From contig CAYFUT010000036.1 in assembly GCA_964346395.1 (NCBI GenBank), positions 1-26,821 on the forward strand: a DNA stretch of 26,821 nt, given 5' to 3'. This DNA comes from CAYFUT01 sp964346395. GTDB taxonomy: Bacteria > Bacillota > Halanaerobiia > Halobacteroidales > Halobacteroidaceae. Within the stretch, counting starts at the first letter, position 1; each line of letters begins with the position of its first letter. The translations under genes were made by a program, and so were the position numbers. The notes beneath the pieces were generated by a model. The model searched no databases. It was not told the DNA's origin and saw only the letters and a list, made by a program, of their open reading frames with translations. Shown piece by piece: positions 23,278 to 26,821 of the stretch.

Positions 23278-23949
23278 ATGGATTTTTTCCAGCGCCAGCG
23301 GGCTATGTTTACTCCGCAAGAGCAAGATCAGATTGAAGATTTGGTGGTCTTGATTGCAGGAGCAGGGGGGTTAGGAAGCCATCAAGCCCTGGAATTACAG
23401 CGGTGTGGAGTGAAGAAGATCTATCTAATTGATGACGATCAGGTAGAAGGTTCCAATTTGAACCGACAGGTTCTATACGGTAAAGGAGATATTGGGCGCA
23501 GTAAAGTTCGTCAGGCTAAACAGCAGTTAAGCAGCTATCAATTAGGAACGGAAATAATTGCGCAGCAAAAGAGGGTAACTGAAGAACTGCAGGTGCCGGC
23601 GGAAGTTGACGTAATTTTTGATGCTTTAGATAATTTCCCGAGCCGGTGTAACTTAGAAACGGTAGCGAATAAATATCAATTACCATTAATTCATGCAGGA
23701 GTTAATTCGTGGTACGGTCAGGTGACTACTATCATCCCTGGGGAAACTTACTCTTTAGAAGAAATTATCGGTGAGCCGGAGTCGGGAAAAGGGAAACTAC
23801 CCGTCTTATCACCGGTGGTGTCTATCTTAGCTTCCCTACAGGTGATAGAAGGCTTGAAAGTAGGAATTGGACGTGATAATATTTTAACTAATAAATTATT
23901 ACTTGTTGATCTAGATGATTATTCGCTGGAGAGAATAGAACTGGAATAA
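23278..23949 (+). CDS. MoeB/ThiF/HesA-type E1-like adenylyltransferase
   Basis: The 223-residue protein has the E1 fold: nucleotide-binding GAGGLGS at 28-34, DDDQVEGSNLNRQ at 52-64 with the conserved N and R, GRSK at 73-76 and FDALDNFPSR near 113-122. It would adenylate the Gly-Gly end of the MoaD-like partner encoded just upstream (three-base gap) before sulfur transfer. The zinc-binding CxxC pairs of E. coli MoeB are not visible, and the protein is shorter, so it belongs to the small, zinc-less members often found in AOR operons. It is the last intact gene of the operon; a structured RNA and a terminator follow. Confidence 0.85.
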   Translation: MDFFQRQRAMFTPQEQDQIEDLVVLIAGAGGLGSHQALELQRCGVKKIYLIDDDQVEGSNLNRQVLYGKGDIGRSKVRQAKQQLSSYQLGTEIIAQQKRVTEELQVPAEVDVIFDALDNFPSRCNLETVANKYQLPLIHAGVNSWYGQVTTIIPGETYSLEEIIGEPESGKGKLPVLSPVVSILASLQVIEGLKVGIGRDNILTNKLLLVDLDDYSLERIELE

Positions 23950-23975
23950 ATGCGGTGGTGAAAACTTGATAGAGA

Positions 23976-24113
23976 TGTCTTCGAGCTTAATTTTCCTTTA
24001 TTGGAGGGAGTTTGAGCCGTCAGGGGTTAAGGAGTAATCTTTAGCCCTCCCGAGAGTGGAAAGAAGACAGGAATGGCCAATATGCCGATTTCTGTCTGGT
24101 ATATTGGCTTTTT
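23976..24113 (+). ncRNA. Riboswitch-like structured RNA with terminator, ligand unknown
   Basis: TGTCTTC (23976-23982) pairs with GAAGACA (24063-24069), closing an 88-nt inner domain with GGAGGG (24003-24008)/CCCTCC (24045-24050) and a smaller GGTTAAG/CTTTAGCC stem. Immediately after it, GCCAATAT (24076-24083) and ATATTGGC (24101-24108) form a hairpin ending in five Ts. AGACAG (24065-24070), part of the closing stem, can instead pair with CTGTCT (24092-24097) in the terminator loop. These mutually exclusive pairings are what a transcriptional riboswitch needs. A cofactor (Moco/Tuco) sensor is a guess from context. Confidence 0.45.
24076..24113 (+). terminator. Rho-independent terminator of the suy-aor-moaD-moeB operon
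   Basis: An 8-bp perfect stem, GCCAATAT/ATATTGGC, with a 17-nt loop is followed by TTTTT (24109-24113). It lies 127 bases after the E1-like gene and may be conditional, given the alternative pairing with 24065-24070. Confidence 0.7.
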
Positions 24114-24125
24114 ATATATATTATA

Positions 24126-24290
24126 AATCAGGAGATAGAAACCGGCGGTGTGATTATCAATGATACTGCCTCTTACCGCGTTGATGCAATGCCTTACGGA
24201 GGAGTTAAGAAAAGTGGTAATGGTAAAGAAGGGCCGAAGTATGTAATAGAAGAGATGACGGAAGAGAAAATAATAGTGTTCAACAAGTAG
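24126..24290 (+). pseudogene. C-terminal relic of a lactaldehyde/GAPN-type aldehyde dehydrogenase
   Basis: About 54 codons ending in TAG at 24288-24290 read as the last part of an NAD(P) aldehyde dehydrogenase: ETGGVIINDTASYRVDAMP, then YGGVKKSGNGKEGPKYVIE and EMTEEKIIVFN. The MPYGG-K-SG-G-EG-Y-IEEMTE pattern is characteristic of lactaldehyde, succinate-semialdehyde and non-phosphorylating glyceraldehyde-3-phosphate dehydrogenases. The frame is open upstream only to a TAG at 24042 and has no usable start, and the other roughly 420 residues, including the catalytic cysteine and NAD site, are missing. It is therefore a truncated gene, still without internal stops, which suggests recent loss. 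The sulfonated lactaldehyde predicted for this pathway would be an apt substrate for the lost enzyme. Confidence 0.82.
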
Positions 24291-24310
24291 AGATTCCTAG
24301 TTGACCTGAG

Positions 24311-24467
24311 CTTTATCTGCAGGGGTGGGTGGGGACGGTTGCCTTGTGGCAGGTAGATTTCAACCTGGCCACTAGCTTTAGTCTGGGAAGGGATAGTTAC
24401 TGTATGCGCCCGCCTTAAAGCCAACAGCAAGGCTTGATAAAGTCTGCTGTATCCGGTAGCCTTTTTT
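24311..24467 (+). ncRNA. Second structured leader-like RNA upstream of the tungstate transporter
   Basis: CTTTATC (24311-24317) pairs with GATAAAG (24436-24442), enclosing a hairpin GTGGCAGGT/ACCTGGCCAC (24346-24372, one bulged G) and smaller stems. AAGGCT (24429-24434) pairs with AGCCTT (24458-24463) just before six Ts (24462-24467), a possible terminator. The same bases can pair upstream with AAGCC (24418-24422) or GCCTT (24412-24416). It lies about 240 bases before wtpA, so a tungstate or cofactor riboswitch is possible. I do not recognise a known family. Confidence 0.4.
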
Positions 24468-24593
24468 CTTCATCCCTTGAGCAGCTCATTAAAATAAAAA
24501 ATTTCTTTTTAAGGCAATTTTAATGAGCTGCTCAAGGAATATTCTTAAAGAAAAAACGCTAAATGTCAGTCAACAGCCCCCACCCACCCCTGC
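24319..24593. repeat. Small element bounded by 16-bp inverted repeats
   Basis: GCAGGGGTGGGTGGGG at 24319-24334 is exactly inverted at 24578-24593, and beyond it the inner flanks are similar (ACGGTTG against GCTGTTG). The 275-bp unit holds further palindromes and no gene, like a MITE or other non-autonomous element. No clear target duplication is visible at the edges. The arms are also G-quadruplex-like. Confidence 0.5.
24475..24537. repeat. 21-bp perfect inverted repeat (long hairpin) upstream of wtpA
   Basis: Positions 24475-24495 and 24517-24537 are perfect inverted copies 21 bp long, separated by 21 bases that can themselves pair (AAAAA/TTTTT). Each arm contains the odd palindrome TGAGCAGCTCA (24478-24488; complement at 24524-24534), so the region also offers two identical dyad sites 46 bp apart. 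Confidence 0.8.
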
Positions 24594-24710
24594 TAAGGGG
24601 AAGATTAATTGCGGGGGGGATTGAAATCAATTCAACTCCTAAAATTGCCGAAGCAAACTAGTATCTCTGATGAGGAATTAGCATTTAGATAAGGAGGAAA
24701 AATTATACAA

Positions 24711-25685
24711 ATGAAAAAAGTAGTAGTTCTAGCTGTAATAACAGCAGTATTAGCTTTAACTGGGCAAGCTCAAGTTGTTAATACTCAACAGGAAGATATA
24801 GCAGGCGAATTAACTATTTTTCATGCTGGCTCTTTAGCAGTTCCCTTTCAGCAGGCGGAACAAGAATTTGAAGCTAAATATCCGCAGGTGGATGTTAAGC
24901 GGGAGGCAGCCGGCAGCCGGACTACCGTCCGCAAAGTGACTGATTTGAATCGGGAAGCTGATATAGTAGCTTCGGCTGATTATACCGTTTTGAAAGAACT
25001 AATGGTGCCGGAGTATACTGACTGGTATGCCAATTTTGCGACTAATGAACTGGTACTGATGTATACCGAAGATTCAAAATATAAAGAAGAAATTAATCAG
25101 GACAACTGGTATCAAATTCTATTAAAAGATGATGTAAGTTATGGCCATTCTGATCCGAATGCTGATCCCTGCGGCTACCGGAGTCAGTTAGTCTGGAAGT
25201 TGGCGGCGGAATATTATAACCAGCCGGATTTGTATGAGCGTTTAAATAACGGTTGCCCGCCGAAAAATGTACGGTCTAAAGAGACGGATCTGCTGTCGTT
25301 AGTGGAAGTGGGAGAGTTAGATTATATCTTTATTTATCGGTCGGTGGCCGAACAGCACGAGGCACCTTTTATAGAATTGCCAGCTAAAATTAATCTTAAA
25401 ACAAATAAATATAGTGATTTTTATGAACAGGCTACTTATCAGGTTAGCGGAGAAGAGCCGGGCGAAACGATTACTAAAGTAGGCAGGCCGATGGTGTACG
25501 GGATGACGATTCCGAAAAATGCTCCTAATCGAGAAGTAGCGGTTGCCTTTATGGAGTTTATGCTGGGAAAAGAAGGACAGCAAATCATGCAAGAAAATGG
25601 TCAGCCGCCGATTGTTCCGGCTAAGACCAATTCGATTAGTAATTTACCAGCAGAGTTGAAGGGATTAGTAGTTCCTGAACAATAA
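24711..25685 (+). CDS. wtpA: Tungstate/molybdate ABC importer binding protein WtpA
   Basis: The 324-residue protein starts with a signal peptide (MKKVVVLAVITAVLALTGQA, cleavage near residue 20) that lacks a lipobox cysteine, so it is probably a soluble periplasmic protein. The mature part has LTIFHAGSLAVPF (34-46), the oxyanion-binding start, and HSDPNADPCGYRSQL (146-160), the hallmark of the WtpA/ModA-like group. Tungstate is favoured over molybdate because the window holds a W-type AOR. It heads a wtpABC operon with the permease 24 bases downstream. The ribosome site AAGGAGG ends 13 bases before the ATG, which is long; an in-frame ATT at 24702 sits at a shorter distance. The roughly 420 bases before it hold the structured elements described separately. 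Confidence 0.92.
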   Translation: MKKVVVLAVITAVLALTGQAQVVNTQQEDIAGELTIFHAGSLAVPFQQAEQEFEAKYPQVDVKREAAGSRTTVRKVTDLNREADIVASADYTVLKELMVPEYTDWYANFATNELVLMYTEDSKYKEEINQDNWYQILLKDDVSYGHSDPNADPCGYRSQLVWKLAAEYYNQPDLYERLNNGCPPKNVRSKETDLLSLVEVGELDYIFIYRSVAEQHEAPFIELPAKINLKTNKYSDFYEQATYQVSGEEPGETITKVGRPMVYGMTIPKNAPNREVAVAFMEFMLGKEGQQIMQENGQPPIVPAKTNSISNLPAELKGLVVPEQ

Positions 25686-25709
25686 TTTAGATAGAGGAGA
25701 GTTAAATTT

Positions 25710-26498
25710 ATGCGGCGGTCATTATTTCATTTATTATTATCGGGATTAGCTATCTTATTATTATTTTTTATTCTTGCTCCGTTAATCAAACTGACTACTA
25801 ATTCCAGTGCCGAACTGGTTATTTCCACGCTGCAGGAGGAAAAAGTTTATCAGTCAATTCTGCTTACTTTTCGGGCTTCCCTGACAGCTACTGTGATTAC
25901 TTTGGTGCTGGGAGTCCCGCTGGCTTACTTGTTGGCCCGAGTTGATTTTCCCGGTCGGTCGGTGATTGAGGGGCTGATTAATCTGCCAGTTATTATTCCC
26001 CATACGGCAGCAGGAATTGCTTTATTAACTGTTTTTGGGAGGGAAGCTTTAGGCGGTAAATTATTCGGCCGGCTGGGGATTGAATTTATAGGGGAATTTG
26101 CCGGGATTGTGGCAGCAATGATGTTTGTGAGTCTGCCGTTTTTAGTTAATGAAGCTAAAGAAGGATTTAGAGCTGTTGATAATAAATTAGAAAAGGTGGC
26201 GCGAACTCTGGGGGCTACGCCGGGGCAGACTTTTTTTAAAGTAGCGCTGCCGCTTAACTGGAACCATATTTTGTCGGGGTCAATTATGATGTGGGCTCGC
26301 GGCTTATCCGAGTTTGGAGCTGTGGTTATTCTAGCTTATCACCCGATGACTGCTCCGGTATTGATTTATGAGCGGTTTACTTCTTATGGGTTAAAGCATT
26401 CTAGCCCGATTGCTATTGCAATGATCTTAACTACGTTGCTTGTATTTATTGGTTTAAATCTGCTCCCAACTAAAGGAGAGAAGCAGAATAATGATTGA
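25710..26498 (+). CDS. wtpB: Tungstate/molybdate ABC importer permease WtpB
   Basis: The 262-residue protein has six membrane helices. The molybdate-type permease core reads VPLAYLLARVDFPGR and LPVIIPHTAAGIALL, followed by the EAA-like ATPase-contact loop EKVARTLGATPGQTFFKVALPL near residues 160-181 and GLSEFGAVVILAY. The last is shared by ModB, WtpB and CysT-type oxyanion permeases. It is preceded by GAGGAGAG and its stop overlaps the ATPase start by eight bases, giving translational coupling. With WtpA and WtpC it brings tungstate into the cell for the AOR cofactor. Confidence 0.92.
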   Translation: MRRSLFHLLLSGLAILLLFFILAPLIKLTTNSSAELVISTLQEEKVYQSILLTFRASLTATVITLVLGVPLAYLLARVDFPGRSVIEGLINLPVIIPHTAAGIALLTVFGREALGGKLFGRLGIEFIGEFAGIVAAMMFVSLPFLVNEAKEGFRAVDNKLEKVARTLGATPGQTFFKVALPLNWNHILSGSIMMWARGLSEFGAVVILAYHPMTAPVLIYERFTSYGLKHSSPIAIAMILTTLLVFIGLNLLPTKGEKQNND

Positions 26499-26821
26499 AC
26501 TAAAAAATGTTAACTGTAAGTTAGGGGACTTTGCGCTGCGTGATATTAATTTAGAGATTGAAGAAGGCGAGTACTTTGTTATTTTAGGGCCAACTGGCAC
26601 CGGCAAATCAATTTTGTTGGAAGTTATTGCTGGGTTACAGTCAATTGAGCAGGGTACAATTTGGTTTGCCGACCAGCAGGTAAACAATCTACCTCCGGAA
26701 GAGCGAAAGATTGGGATGGTTTATCAAGATTATATGCTATTTCCCCACTTAAATGTAGCGGATAATATTTTATTCGGTTTAGAGGTCAGAGATCAAGCCA
26801 GGCAGCAGGAGAAGCTGCAGG
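26491..26821 (+). CDS. wtpC: Tungstate/molybdate ABC importer ATPase WtpC (partial, cut by window end)
   Basis: Only the first 110 codons are present. The N-terminus reads MIELKNVNCKLGDFALRDIN, followed by Walker A GPTGTGKS near residues 34-41 and the Q-loop region MVYQDYMLFPHLNVADNI near residues 78-95. The signature sequence and Walker B lie beyond the window. The ATG at 26491 overlaps the end of wtpB by eight bases, with AAAGGAGAG upstream. It would energise tungstate import; its start and operon position leave little doubt about the family. Whether it also serves the ATPase-less sugar importer cannot be told. Confidence 0.9.
   Translation, partial: MIELKNVNCKLGDFALRDINLEIEEGEYFVILGPTGTGKSILLEVIAGLQSIEQGTIWFADQQVNNLPPEERKIGMVYQDYMLFPHLNVADNILFGLEVRDQARQQEKLQ

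Noticed and set aside
23973..24035. Tiny plus-strand peptide frame (about 20 codons from ATG 23975) after the E1-like gene
   Set aside because: No proper ribosome site, and the bases are better explained by the paired RNA structure.
24001..24060. tRNA, SECIS element or group II intron domain V in the GAGCCG-containing stretch
   Set aside because: No cloverleaf, no downstream reading frame with an in-frame UGA, and no domain V pairing beyond the first six bases.
24194..24430. Minus-strand open frame of 78 codons
   Set aside because: It lies over the aldehyde dehydrogenase relic and the G-rich repeat and has no ribosome site or recognisable protein pattern.
24621..24635. TTGAAATCAATTCAA upstream of wtpA as a sixth LacI operator
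   Set aside because: The arms match but the spacing is one base longer (15 instead of 14), which LacI-family dimers rarely tolerate, and the surrounding gene set is the tungstate importer.
1..26821. CRISPR arrays, tRNA or rRNA genes, complete insertion sequences, phage genes
   Set aside because: No regularly spaced repeats, cloverleaf structures, rRNA segments, transposases or integrases were seen.

Overview
The window looks like a chromosomal segment of an anaerobic, low-GC, probably halophilic Firmicute of the Halanaerobiales type. This is inferred from AT-rich DNA, strong GGAGG-type ribosome sites, acidic proteins, a tungsten aldehyde:ferredoxin oxidoreductase, and two solute-binding proteins that have signal peptides but no lipobox cysteine, which suggests a diderm cell.

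Layout. Positions 34-3019 hold three membrane carriers (AEC, EamA/DMT and MFS). Convergent to them is a LacI-family repressor (3038-4015). A 559-bp regulatory interval follows. Then comes a sugar operon (4575-11130): ABC binding protein, two permeases, a FucI/AraA-fold isomerase, a PfkB kinase and a class II aldolase. Next are a GH31 enzyme closely resembling E. coli sulfoquinovosidase YihQ, a DUF4867-like cupin and a strong terminator (11245-14023). A chemoreceptor and an inositol-monophosphatase-family phosphatase follow (14057-16953). A second regulated operon (17211-23949) encodes SuyA/SuyB-type sulfolactate sulfo-lyase, a LarA-type nickel racemase, a tungsten AOR, a TauE/SafE exporter, two MoaD-like proteins and a MoeB/ThiF-like E1. 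A gene-poor stretch (23950-24710) has riboswitch-like structures, an aldehyde dehydrogenase relic and large inverted repeats. The window ends with a wtpABC-type tungstate importer, cut off in wtpC.

How the genes may work together (inference). Sulfoquinovosides are imported; GH31 releases sulfoquinovose (SQ); isomerase, kinase and aldolase convert it to DHAP plus 3-sulfolactaldehyde (SLA). The AOR would oxidise SLA to sulfolactate with ferredoxin as acceptor. LarA would convert (S)- to (R)-sulfolactate. SuyAB would split this to pyruvate and sulfite, and TauE would export sulfite. The MoaD/MoeB-like proteins and WtpABC would supply the tungsten cofactor. Five near-identical palindromes of the TTGAAA-CC-TTTCAA type lie at the three control regions of this set and nowhere else that I could see, which ties it to the local LacI protein.

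The unusual points are a complete SQ-to-pyruvate-plus-sulfite route built on a ferredoxin-linked tungsten enzyme and a nickel racemase; a GH31 with glutamine where YihQ has its sulfonate-binding arginine; and a leftover C-terminus of a lactaldehyde-type NAD(P) aldehyde dehydrogenase, as if an older SLA dehydrogenase had been replaced.
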